Origin: Mediannikoviicoccus sp037890055
GTDB taxonomy: Bacteria; Bacillota; Clostridia; Tissierellales; Peptoniphilaceae
Length of the DNA: 63,396 nt
Assembly: GCA_037890055.1 (NCBI GenBank)
Contig: JBBKBD010000011.1
Direction: 5' to 3' (one strand)
Part shown: piece after piece, positions 33,950 through 42,200 of the stretch
Layout of the letters: each line of letters begins with the position of its first letter
Position numbering within the stretch: the first letter of the stretch is position 1
The notes under the pieces: model-generated
What the model saw: the letters and a program-made list of their open reading frames with translations, nothing else
What the model was told of the DNA's origin: nothing
Databases searched by the model: none
Translations under genes and position numbers: made by a program

Positions 33950-34168
33950 CTAAAATATATTAAAATCTTGATAAGTTGTTTCAACAACCCTCGCTTGAAC
34001 GGCCTGGTCAAGAACTCCTCTTTTGCCCTCAAGCACCTTGCTACTTGCAATCGCCACAACAGCAGCCTTTACCTTTTCATCAGTTAAACCTTCCTTTATA
34101 TAGTCAAGTCTAACAATACCACTGTCATTATGATCATTTTTAAACTTCATAGAAAGATACTTTGCCAT
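33950..34168 (-). CDS. DUF2922-family small protein
   Basis: 72-residue protein resembling DUF2922: a beta strand LSMKFKND, then VRLDYIKEGLTDEKVKAAVVAIASSKVLE and a C-terminal ARVVETTY strand. DUF2922 and DUF1659 proteins commonly occur as adjacent pairs, as here. A GGAGG site precedes the ATG. Function is unknown. Confidence 0.75.
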   Translation of the reverse strand: MAKYLSMKFKNDHNDSGIVRLDYIKEGLTDEKVKAAVVAIASSKVLEGKRGVLDQAVQARVVETTYQDFNIF

Positions 34169-34200
34169 CTAATTCACCTCCTTTTTTCATTCACTCAAAA

Positions 34201-34407
34201 CTACTCAATAGTTGATTCAACAACTTTAGTAGTTTCTACCTTAGTTCCATCAATCAGTTCATATAGACTTGATGCAACTAACTTTAAATTGTCGTCACTA
34301 GCTTCTTTAGAAATATTAGAGATAGTCTTTGACTTCATTCTAGTCTTGCCGTCTCTGTCCACTTCAAAGCCAAGTTTCATCTTTACGCTCTTTAGCATTG
34401 CTTTCAC
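34201..34407 (-). CDS. DUF1659-family small protein
   Basis: 68-residue protein resembling DUF1659: KMKLGFEVDRDGKTRMKSKTISNISKEASDDNLKLVASSLYELID. It lies 23 bases downstream of the sigma factor gene and 33 bases before the DUF2922 gene, all on one strand with GGAGG-type sites. The cassette is recurrent in Firmicutes, but no activity is known. Confidence 0.75.
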   Translation of the reverse strand: MKAMLKSVKMKLGFEVDRDGKTRMKSKTISNISKEASDDNLKLVASSLYELIDGTKVETTKVVESTIE

Positions 34408-34429
34408 CTCCTAATTGTATATTCCAAAA

Positions 34430-34996
34430 TTATAAATTTTTACCATTCAATAAATATTTTTTCATTTTTTCAAGTGCCATAGTCTTAGTATTAACCACAG
34501 TCCTATACTTAACACCATAGTTTTTAGCAATATCAGAAATGGATTCCTTCTTTATATAGAAGTCCAAAAGCACATTCCTCTGCCTATCAGTTAAAGTTTT
34601 AATACTTTCATAAAGAGCCCTATACTCTTCCCTCACTTCAAAATCCTCTTCAATATTTGAAGGATCCATTAAAGTGTCCATCAAAGTTAAATCATCCTCA
34701 CCAATAGGCTCATCCAAAGACAAACTTTCCTTCACCTTATTCTTGCTAATATAAAAGAAATAAAGTCTCGACTTCAAATAGCCACCAAAAGAATCATTCC
34801 TTTTAACATCATAGTCCCTTAAAGCTTCACAAACCTCCAACACACCCTCATCATATAACTCCTCAAACTCATGGGGCTTGTTATAGTACCTGTTTATAGA
34901 AGAAACTATAAGAGGATGGTACTTCCTTACAATTGCATCAACATTTTCCATGTCCTTGTTTTCAATAATCTTTTCAATCTGCATATCAGTTTTCAA
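34430..34996 (-). CDS. Sigma-70 family RNA polymerase sigma factor
   Basis: 188-residue two-domain sigma factor. Region 2 is about residues 20-90 (VRKYHPLIVSSINRYY, EELYDEGVLEVCEALRDYD) and region 4 about 130-185 (LTDRQRNVLLDFYIKKESISDIAKNYGVKYRTVVNTKTMALEKMKKYL). It is like small alternative sigma factors rather than the housekeeping one; no anti-sigma factor is obvious. The frame opens with TTG at 34996, 7 bases after AAAGG. It drives or accompanies DUF1659, DUF2922 and YvrJ, and is divergent from the LexA-box gene at 35148. Confidence 0.85.
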   Translation of the reverse strand: MKTDMQIEKIIENKDMENVDAIVRKYHPLIVSSINRYYNKPHEFEELYDEGVLEVCEALRDYDVKRNDSFGGYLKSRLYFFYISKNKVKESLSLDEPIGEDDLTLMDTLMDPSNIEEDFEVREEYRALYESIKTLTDRQRNVLLDFYIKKESISDIAKNYGVKYRTVVNTKTMALEKMKKYLLNGKNL

Positions 34997-35099
34997 AACA
35001 AAACCTTTCTTGCAGCTGCGTTAAATTCCCGGGTGCTTACATAATAAAGCCAACAACAAAAATTAAAAAAACAGGAATAAAAGAAAAATAAAAGGAATA

Positions 35100-35128
35100 T
35101 TGACTAAGAACATATGTTCTGCTATACT
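35100..35128 (+). promoter_or_regulatory. Promoter with LexA-type operator in the spacer
   Basis: -35 TTGACT (35100-35105) and -10 TATACT (35123-35128) are 17 bases apart. The spacer contains the perfect palindrome AGAACATATGTTCT (35107-35120), whose core GAAC-N4-GTTC is the Gram-positive LexA (DinR) box. A repressor bound here would directly occlude RNA polymerase, so SOS induction of the downstream gene is predicted. Confidence 0.8.
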
Positions 35129-35147
35129 TTCCTTAAGGAGGTTTTAT

Positions 35148-35603
35148 ATGCTTTTTAAAGAAAATATAGTAGCAGTCGAACCAATATATGAAAAAGGATT
35201 TGGAGATGCCACAAAAATATACCTTGAAAATGGCGAGACTATAATCGACAAAAGAAAGATAAATACAGTGTTAAAAGAAATAGCAAAAACAGAACTAATA
35301 GATATGAAACAAGTACACGAACTAATAAAAAAATATTCTTCACTAAAAAAGTCCCTTCCACACGTCTTTGACAAAAACCACATTTACATTGGAATAAAGA
35401 CAAGAAAACCGATTTGCAAAAATGATGGAACCCTTGCCTTTGTAAACTTGAATAAAATAAAAGAATGTAACGATGGAATATTGTACTTAAAAAATGGCGC
35501 AGAAATAAAAGTTTTAGACAATAAAACATTAGTAAGAAAGAAAATAAACGATGGAATACTTTGTGGGATACTAGTCGAGGACCGAAGGCGGTTTACGATG
35601 TAG
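35148..35603 (+). CDS. Putative transcriptional regulator, SOS-box promoter
   Basis: 151-residue protein of uncertain family. The C-terminal part (FVNLNKIKECNDGILYLKNGAEIKVL, then RKKI) resembles the end of a LytTR DNA-binding domain; the N-terminal half (IVAVEPIYEKGFGDATKIYLENGE...) is unassigned and a distant ComK-like relation is possible. No membrane segment or signal peptide. AAGGAGG sits before ATG 35148; the frame extends to 35100, but that part is the promoter itself. It is divergent from the sigma cassette, and SOS control is predicted from its operator. Confidence 0.55.
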   Translation: MLFKENIVAVEPIYEKGFGDATKIYLENGETIIDKRKINTVLKEIAKTELIDMKQVHELIKKYSSLKKSLPHVFDKNHIYIGIKTRKPICKNDGTLAFVNLNKIKECNDGILYLKNGAEIKVLDNKTLVRKKINDGILCGILVEDRRRFTM

Positions 35604-35631
35604 GTTTCACCTACAACCGTTATAGGTTTGT

Positions 35632-35832
35632 TTTGTAGGGTTACGCCCTACCACCTTTATTATTTCCATTATCATCCTTCCTTTAACCAAGGAGACAGCT
35701 AAGAAACCTTTTCGTATGGTTTCTATCGCTTTCTCCTTGAAATCCTCTTTTTCTTACCTTCCAAACGATTCAGGACTGCCGTCCTGAAAACCTGCTTAGT
35801 AAGAAGTAGAAAATCTTGTTGGATTTTCAACT
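35632..35832 (+). repeat. Structured element S, copy 3
   Basis: TGTAGGG-TTACG-CCCTACC, then the AACCAAGGAG...CTCCTTG outer stem with AAACC-TTTTCGTAT-GGTTT, then TTCAGGACTGCCGTCCTGAA. Nearly the same as copy 1, with changed stem bases (AGAGG to GGAGA opposite CCCC to TCTCC). The GTGCC/GGCAC hairpin is missing here. Confidence 0.75.
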
Positions 35833-35890
35833 TTTTTTAATTATGTTTTGGAAATTTTCGTCCTACCTAGAAACGAAACCCCCTTCGCTA

Positions 35891-35972
35891 TGTCATTCTG
35901 AGCGGAAATTTTTACGAAGTAAAAATTGAAGTCGAAGAATCTCGAACACTTTTTTTCAAAAAAGTGTTCGCT
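35891..35972. repeat. Hairpin repeat unit (family H)
   Basis: TGTCATTCTGAGCGG, hairpin AATTTTTAC-GAA-GTAAAAATT, linker GAAGTCGAAGAATCTC, hairpin GAACACTTTTT...AAAAAGTGTTC. Confidence 0.85.
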
Positions 35973-36076
35973 AATGTCTCATAATATGTTATGTACGGTT
36001 ACGCACTATAACTTCACCTAACCCCATAACATATTACCCATGATATAATAAAACCACAAACCACCAGGAGCGACAC

Positions 36077-36364
36077 ATGAAAAACTACTACATTTACATA
36101 ATGGCAAATAAAACAAACACAACCATTTACATTGGAGTCACTGGCAATCTAATCAAAAGAGTGTGGGAACACAAAAACAAATTAATCAAAGGTTTTACAA
36201 CACGTTACAATGTAGAAAAGCTTGTTTACTACGAAGAAACAACAGACGTTAACTCTGCAATAGCAAGGGAAAAACAACTCAAAGGCTGGACAAGGAAAAA
36301 GAAAAATCAGTTAATTGAAAGTATGAATCCAAATTGGGATGACTTATATGATGATATTTTATAG
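36077..36364 (+). CDS. GIY-YIG endonuclease, copy 1
   Basis: 95-residue single-domain GIY-YIG nuclease of the YhbQ/UPF0213 type: YYIYIMANKTNTTIYIGVTGNLIKRVWEHKNKL supplies the GIY/YIG strands, the Arg and the EHK helix; AIAREKQLKGW holds the conserved Glu region. Its role is unknown; it could be a DNA-nicking homing-type enzyme. It has its own promoter (TATAATA) and an AGGAG site. It shares 85 of 95 residues with the inverted copy at 54778-55065, and the upstream 40 bp is also shared. Hairpin repeats of family H surround both. Confidence 0.9.
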   Translation: MKNYYIYIMANKTNTTIYIGVTGNLIKRVWEHKNKLIKGFTTRYNVEKLVYYEETTDVNSAIAREKQLKGWTRKKKNQLIESMNPNWDDLYDDIL

Positions 36365-36370
36365 GGGGTA

Positions 36371-36476
36371 AGCCTCGCTGCGCTCGGAGATGTTTCGACT
36401 CGCTGCGCTCGCTCAACATGACAGGGCAAGAGTAAAACGAGATCCTTCGAATCGCTGACGCTCCCTCAGGATGACA
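36371..36476. repeat. Two hairpin repeat units (family H)
   Basis: Unit 1: GAGATGTTTCGACTCG, CTGCGCTCGCTCAACATGACA. Unit 2: CGAGATCCTTCGAATCG, CTGACGCTCCCTCAGGATGACA. These start 7 bases after the GIY-YIG stop. Confidence 0.8.
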
Positions 36477-36521
36477 TTTATAATAGTTTCTCCCCAGAAC
36501 GAAGTCAATACACCCCCGTAT

Positions 36522-36660
36522 TGTCATTCTGAGCGGAAAAATTTCGAAGAAATTTTGAAGTCGAAGAATTCTTGACCTAATAGAAGACGAAGTCTTCGTT
36601 GTAGGTCAAATGTCGATCTCGTTTCACTTTCTGAAAGAAAGTGTCAGAAGGCGACCTCGT
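36522..36660. repeat. Hairpin repeat unit, long form (family H)
   Basis: TGTCATTCTGAGCGG, AAATTTC-GAA-GAAATTT, GAAGTCGAAGAATTC, the nested TTGACCTA/TAGGTCAA palindrome, ATGTCGATCTCGTTTCAC, CACTTTC-TGAAA-GAAAGTG, CAGAAGGCGACCTCG. Confidence 0.9.
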
Positions 36661-36720
36661 CTTTCTCCCCTCGACATAAAACCAATACCATACCACCATA
36701 GGAATGTAACATCCCCGCTC

Positions 36721-36796
36721 TGTCATTCTGAGCGTAAATTTTTACGAAGTAAAAATTGAAGTCGAAGGATCTCAAAAAGCGTTAGCTTTTTGCTAC
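36721..36796. repeat. Hairpin repeat unit (family H)
   Basis: TGTCATTCTGAGCG, AATTTTTAC-GAA-GTAAAAATT, GAAGTCGAAGGATCTC, AAAAAGC-GTTA-GCTTTTT. Confidence 0.85.
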
Positions 36797-36878
36797 ATCT
36801 TCTACAACATCTCACCTCATACCTCTTTCAATCACTAATCACCCTCTACCAAGTACAAAGTCAATACACCCCCGCTCT

Positions 36879-37042
36879 GTCATTCTGAGCGGAAAAATTT
36901 CGAAGAAATTTTGTAGTCGAAGCATTCTTGACCTAACAGAAGACAAAGTCTTCGTCGTAGGTCAAATGTCGATCTCGTTTCACTTTCTGAAAGAAAGTGT
37001 CAGAAGGCGACCTCGAACACTTTTTCTAAAAAAGTGTTCGCT
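36879..37042. repeat. Hairpin repeat unit, long form (family H)
   Basis: Same order as 36522-36660 with two extras: a GTC-to-GAA change in the linker and a further hairpin GAACACTTTTT...AAAAAGTGTTC at the end, the same terminal hairpin as the unit at 35891. Confidence 0.9.
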
Positions 37043-37100
37043 AAACCCCATAATATATTTTCTAGGTCTATACATTACATCTCTATCACCAGGTTTTAAC

Positions 37101-37216
37101 ATGAACTTTCTTAAGAAAGTTCATGAGATGTTTCGACTCGCTACGCTCGCTCAACATGACAGGGAGAGAGTAAAACGATATCTTTAGAGTCGCAGACGCT
37201 CCCTCAGGATAACAGG
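37101..37216. repeat. Two hairpin repeat units (family H)
   Basis: ATGAACTTTC-TTAA-GAAAGTTCAT, GAGATGTTTCGACTCG, CTACGCTCGCTCAACATGACA, then a decayed second unit ending CTCCCTCAGGATAACA. Together with the units from 36371 on, repeats occupy most of the 915-bp gap before the pilin gene. Confidence 0.8.
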
Positions 37217-37231
37217 GGGTTTTTTGTTGCA

Positions 37232-37262
37232 CACAAAAAAGAGAGCCTTTCGACTCTCTTAA
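37232..37262 (-). terminator. Pilin gene terminator
   Basis: Minus strand GAGAGTC-GAAA-GGCTCTC followed by TTTTTT, about 20 bases after the pilin stop. Confidence 0.85.
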
Positions 37263-37279
37263 TCATTTAATATTAACTA

Positions 37280-39037
37280 TTAAATTTCTTCAGCTTCTCT
37301 TTTCTTCATAGCAACTACTGCGCTAACCATTAGTGCAATACCAACTGCTGCGAAGATTATAGTACCGATACCACCAGTTTGTGGGATTTCAAGTTTTTTA
37401 TTCTTGATTTCTGTGTGTGTACCATTTGTTGTATCATCAACAGCTTTGTTGTTTTCAATTTTTACTGCACCTGTTTTATAAGAATCTGGTGTAATTTCAA
37501 AACCTATTGGTTGGTCAAGTTTTGCATATCCCTTTGGAGCTTGAATTTCCACTAATTGATATTCATTCAATTTAGTATTTTTATCAAGTTCAACTTGATC
37601 TATATTTTGAGGTTTACCTTTTACTTCATAAGTAAATTGTAATTTACCAACTTCAAATACACCATTAGATGGTTCGAATACTGTTGCATCTTTTTCTTCT
37701 TTTACCCAAGAAATTGCACCTGTTGTGTCATCTTTCTTTAGATATTGTCCTTGTTCTTCTGTTCTCTTTGTATTTTTAACTACGAATTTTGCTCCATCAA
37801 GAACTGATCTATCAGCAGAGTCAGTCTTAACGAATTTTCTTTCTCCTGTGAATACTTTTGGTTCATCAGATTTCTTTTCTTTGTCTTCTCCGTTACCATT
37901 ATTCCATTTTAAAGTATATTCGTTAGGGTTTCCTGTGTCTACTTTTGCTTTATCATTTAAAGTTGTGTCAAATTTAACAGAAATTTTTGGATTTGTAATT
38001 CCTTCGATATTAGCTGCTATCTTAGCAATACCAGCTTTAGTAAGTTTTACTCCAAATGTTCTTGTAGCAGTATTATAATTTTCTATTGTATAATCTGTAT
38101 TAACATCTAGAGTTTTTTCTAAATCTTTAAATTCAGTTTTATCTCCACTACCATATTTAACTTCGATATTTCCTACATAGTCTAACATTTCTTTTAAAGT
38201 ATCTGAAAATTCAAATTTTGTGTAGTCTTTTATGTTTGATGGAATAGTAGAGTTCATATACCATGTTACTGGATCACCAACATTGTGAGTGGCATGTTTA
38301 TTTACAAGGTTTCCAACTGTCTTGTCTGGACCTGGTTCATTACCAGTAACGTTCTTTGGATATGTGTGAACATTCTTTAACCATACTGTACCCGGTTCAT
38401 ATGATTCATTATCAACTATAATCTTGCTTATATTTGTAAGTGGTAATGTGATACCAAAAGGTACTGCAATGTAAGATGAAATATTATCTGGTGCATCTGG
38501 ATCAGTTGTGTCTTTTTCATATCCAGTTTCTATAAACCAGTAGTTTCCTTCTGGAAGATCAAGAACTTGTCCATTTACAGATAAAATACCTTTTTCTCCG
38601 TTTACTGTAGCTGTTTTTGCGTCAGTTCCAGTAACACCTGTAACGTGAGCAGTTACTTGAGCATCAGTTTTGAAGTTTCCAGGATTTTTAACCATTTCAG
38701 CAAATTTTGCATCGTTATCAATTTTGTAGTATTTAAATTTAACTCCATTAAGTGGCTTTGGTGTTTTACCAAGCTCAGCAAGTGCATCATTATCTAGTTT
38801 ACTACCGTCATGCTTTTTACCTGTATTTGGAACAGTAAATGAGCTTGATTGTAACTTGTGTACATATAGTTTTGTGCTTGTAGGTTTAGTTTTAGAAATG
38901 TCTTCTTTTTTAAATTCCCCTATTGTTGCGTCGTTATTTGCCGGTTTGTCGTCGCCTTCAGCAAACACTGGTGCTGCCACTGCAAACACCATTACTAATG
39001 CTAATAGCATTGATAATAATTTTTTCGTTTTTTGCAT
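37280..39037 (-). CDS. Sortase-assembled pilus backbone (major pilin)
   Basis: 585-residue precursor with a signal peptide (to about residue 26, ...VFAVAAPVFA) and a sorting signal IPQTGG, hydrophobic segment and basic tail. The pilin motif WLKNVHTYPKN is present; Lys228 is the probable residue that sortase joins to the next subunit. A Cna-B-type domain with the E-box YQLVEIQAPKGY near residue 515 suggests isopeptide bonds, and a SpaA-like fold occurs before it. It would form the shaft of a covalent pilus. It follows the giant adhesin gene by 210 bases of structured leader. No pilin-specific sortase gene occurs in this window. Confidence 0.9.
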   Translation of the reverse strand: MQKTKKLLSMLLALVMVFAVAAPVFAEGDDKPANNDATIGEFKKEDISKTKPTSTKLYVHKLQSSSFTVPNTGKKHDGSKLDNDALAELGKTPKPLNGVKFKYYKIDNDAKFAEMVKNPGNFKTDAQVTAHVTGVTGTDAKTATVNGEKGILSVNGQVLDLPEGNYWFIETGYEKDTTDPDAPDNISSYIAVPFGITLPLTNISKIIVDNESYEPGTVWLKNVHTYPKNVTGNEPGPDKTVGNLVNKHATHNVGDPVTWYMNSTIPSNIKDYTKFEFSDTLKEMLDYVGNIEVKYGSGDKTEFKDLEKTLDVNTDYTIENYNTATRTFGVKLTKAGIAKIAANIEGITNPKISVKFDTTLNDKAKVDTGNPNEYTLKWNNGNGEDKEKKSDEPKVFTGERKFVKTDSADRSVLDGAKFVVKNTKRTEEQGQYLKKDDTTGAISWVKEEKDATVFEPSNGVFEVGKLQFTYEVKGKPQNIDQVELDKNTKLNEYQLVEIQAPKGYAKLDQPIGFEITPDSYKTGAVKIENNKAVDDTTNGTHTEIKNKKLEIPQTGGIGTIIFAAVGIALMVSAVVAMKKREAEEI

Positions 39038-39039
39038 TT

Positions 39040-39247
39040 TTTCTCTCCTTAATTTTGAGTTTAGTAAGTAATAAGATCATTACTTTCGGTCTTTGTGGGG
39101 AAGATGGTAAGAGCATCTTCCCTCCTTAAGGCCTTTGACTGTTTTCACAGTCCATAGAAATTAATTATTTTGCAATTGTCTCCCATAACAGTCCGTAGAC
39201 TGTTACTTATCTTCCCTTTGGTCTTTCGACCCCTCGGTGATAGTCTT
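39040..39247 (-). ncRNA. Highly structured leader between adhesin and pilin genes
   Basis: Minus strand, in order: GGTC-GAAA-GACC; AACAGTC-TAC-GGACTGTT; GACTGT-GAAA-ACAGTC; GGGAAGATG-...-CATCTTCCC; GTAAT-GATCTT-ATTAC. Two have GNRA-type loops, and none is followed by a T run, so they are not ordinary terminators. It may be a processing, stability or ligand-sensing leader for the pilin mRNA. It does not match the c-di-GMP-I, cobalamin or SAM cores. Confidence 0.5.
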
Positions 39248-42200
39248 TTATTCTATCACCTTCTTTCTTTTATATCCTATATAGGCTGCAGTCATTAATC
39301 CTGCTCCTATTATAGCAAATATCAGTGCGCCTATTCCACCGGTTAGTGGGTATTCGGCTTTTCGGTTTTCAACCTCAATAGGTTTTGATAAGTCTACAGT
39401 TCCCTTAGTTGTAAATGAGTAAGAGTGATCCTCGTAGGCATCTCCTTTAGTACCTATATGGAAGCTTCTGTCTTCGTTAACCTTATCTCCTATAACTACC
39501 TTTGATCCAATATCTAATTGTGTATTTAAATACAATGTAGATGACATTCTAAATACAATAGCCTTATCTGACTCTATAGAATCTGTAGTTGTAGTATTAT
39601 CACCTTTCAATAAATCGTATAGATTTATTTCTTGACTGCCCTTTTTACTATCGTAATTTTTGCCTAAGTCATAGGTTTTTAGAAGTTTTTCTGCACCGTT
39701 TTTGTTATCTATGGAATATACTTCAATTTTTAGGCCTTGCTTTGGACTAAATCTATTATCCCAGAATTCAGATCCTAGAGGTAATCCAGATAATGTTATC
39801 TTGGAATTATCTTTTGGATAAGATATATTTTGATGGTCTGAATTAAACTTCATAACAATACTTGTGGAATATGCATTTTGTAGAGTATCATTACTAAATC
39901 CGTAACCTTTTTTCTTTGAAACTTCCATTGAAGTCAAGTACTTTTCTTCTTGGATTTTACCATTTACTACTTCGAATTCTTTTACATAATCCCTTGGTGC
40001 AATATATCCCTTAGGTGCTTTTACCTCTTTTAATGCATAGTATCCTGAGTCGCAGACGTTAAATTCTACTAGACCGTCTTTTCCTGTGGTGAACTTATCT
40101 GTTGTTGCTTCTTTGTAACCATCTGGAACATTAGCTCCTTCTTTTATGACAATTCTTTCAGTTATACCATTGTCTGTTTTTTCGTAAATTTTTAGCTTGA
40201 TATACTGTTTATCATCTTTATTGGCTTTATACCAAACTTCAAATTCTGCACCTTCTAAAACAGTCTTCTTTGTTTCGTCAACTTTCTTGAATTTAATTTT
40301 TTGTAACTTTTTATTGACTATGTTGATTGGAATAGTTCCTTCAACTTCTTGGAAGATATCTTCTGTTCCCTTTCCATCTGCTTTTGGTACGGTAACTTTA
40401 TGATAAATCTTTCCTGATTCGTCAACTTTGAAGTAGGAAACTGCCTCATTCGGTTTGATATAACCTTCAGGAGCTGTAGTTTCTAATAACTTGTAGTAAC
40501 CTTTTTCAAGCTTTTCGTAAGATACAATACCATCTTTATCAACAGGTTTTGCATTTCCAATAGGAGTCCACGAAGCATCTGGTTTTTCTGCTGTACCACC
40601 ATTTTTGAAAAGCGAGAAGTAAGCGGCATCTTTTATGCTATTATTTTCTCCCATTACAGGTTTTATAACTTGACCTTCTTCATCCACCTTCTTAAATTGA
40701 ATCTTATTTGATGGATTTACTGCACTTATAGTTAGTTCTGCTGATGCTGTATTTGTACTTTCAAATTCGAAAATCCAATCCGTTCTAGATACACCTGGGT
40801 ACTTTTCTGTAATATATCTTCCATATCTATAACTATAGAAAGTATTGTAGTTGTATATGTCTGATATACCTCTATAAGATAATAGGTTTTTAGTATCCAT
40901 AGTACCTGTGACTTTAATAATCATTGGACCATATACATCAAGCTTGCCAATTTCTTGTTCTTCTGTTGATTGATTAGCTTTTATAGTTGTTGGTGGCATA
41001 CCTCCAACTCTTCTTAAGTTTGGACCATTTTCATTAACTGCGAAAGACTCTGGCATACTTCGAGCTATTGCTTCATTACTATTATCCCATAGTTTATAAT
41101 AGGTGAATTGTAAGTCTTTTACATCTATACTTGGTGTGTATTTGAAGTATAAGTCTTTACCATTGTATTTTCTATCTCTATTTACATAGAAGTAGTGGAC
41201 AAACTCACCTGTTTTTGGATTGTAGTGGTAAAGCTTAGATGCCATATTGATAGAGTTAGTGTTATCTGATCTTTCAATTGTATCCACAACATATTTTACA
41301 TATATGTTTTTATAGTTGTCTTTGTTATTTTCAAGTCCAATTCCAACATTTTGATTGCCTGATTTTGTAACCTTGTCTAAGGTTATATGTGCAGTAATCT
41401 TATTTTCAAAGTTCAATAACTTATATTGTTCAGCATATTTTGTAAATGTGTAAGTTATTGTTCCTGCTTGCTTGTTATAGTCTGCCTTGGCTATTGTACC
41501 AACGCCATCGGCAAATAGGTCTAAGTTATTTGAGACATTTTCTCTGATACCGTCTAGGTCGATGTTATCAGATAGTTTTAGCACAAAGTAGTCTCCTGGT
41601 TTTATCTCAATATTTGAATCAAGGTTAAATTCGTTATCAAATTCTAAACTTTGTCCAATGTGAGGTCTGATTACTCTATTTTTTTCTGATGATGTTGCTT
41701 TTGCATCATCTGGGTCTGGCCTTAAAACTTTTAGTTCAGATTTACTTATGTTAATCTTACTTGTCAAGTCATTACCAGTTCTTGCTATGTCGCCAGCGTA
41801 TGGATCTAGTGTTTTACCACCAACTGTGAAGTGCCATACTTGACCAGGGTTAATATAACCTTTTGGAGCTTCTACTTCTCTTAGTTCGTAGTTACCAATT
41901 GGTAGACCGTCTATTACAAGAACACCATCTTTATTTACAGTTCTTTTATATACTGCATCTTTTACAGGTTTTCCATCTGCATCTTTCTTTGCACTTATTC
42001 TGATAGCTTCGAATTCTGCACCAGGTAATAAGTCTGTTGCTTTTAATGCCTGACCACCGTCGTCAAACTTCTTGATAGTAACTTTACCTTTACCAGGTTT
42101 CTCGTTTAATATCTTACCCATGTTCTTAGCTGTTGCTGAAGTTACATAGTCGACTAATGATCCACCTGATGATCCAGCATTACCATATTCTGCTACATAG

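Noticed and set aside
35100..35147. N-terminal extension of the regulator to 35100
   Set aside because: That stretch is the -35/-10 promoter with a LexA-type box, and AAGGAGG marks the start at 35148.
39040..39247. c-di-GMP or cobalamin riboswitch before the pilin
   Set aside because: Neither conserved core is visible; hairpin order differs.
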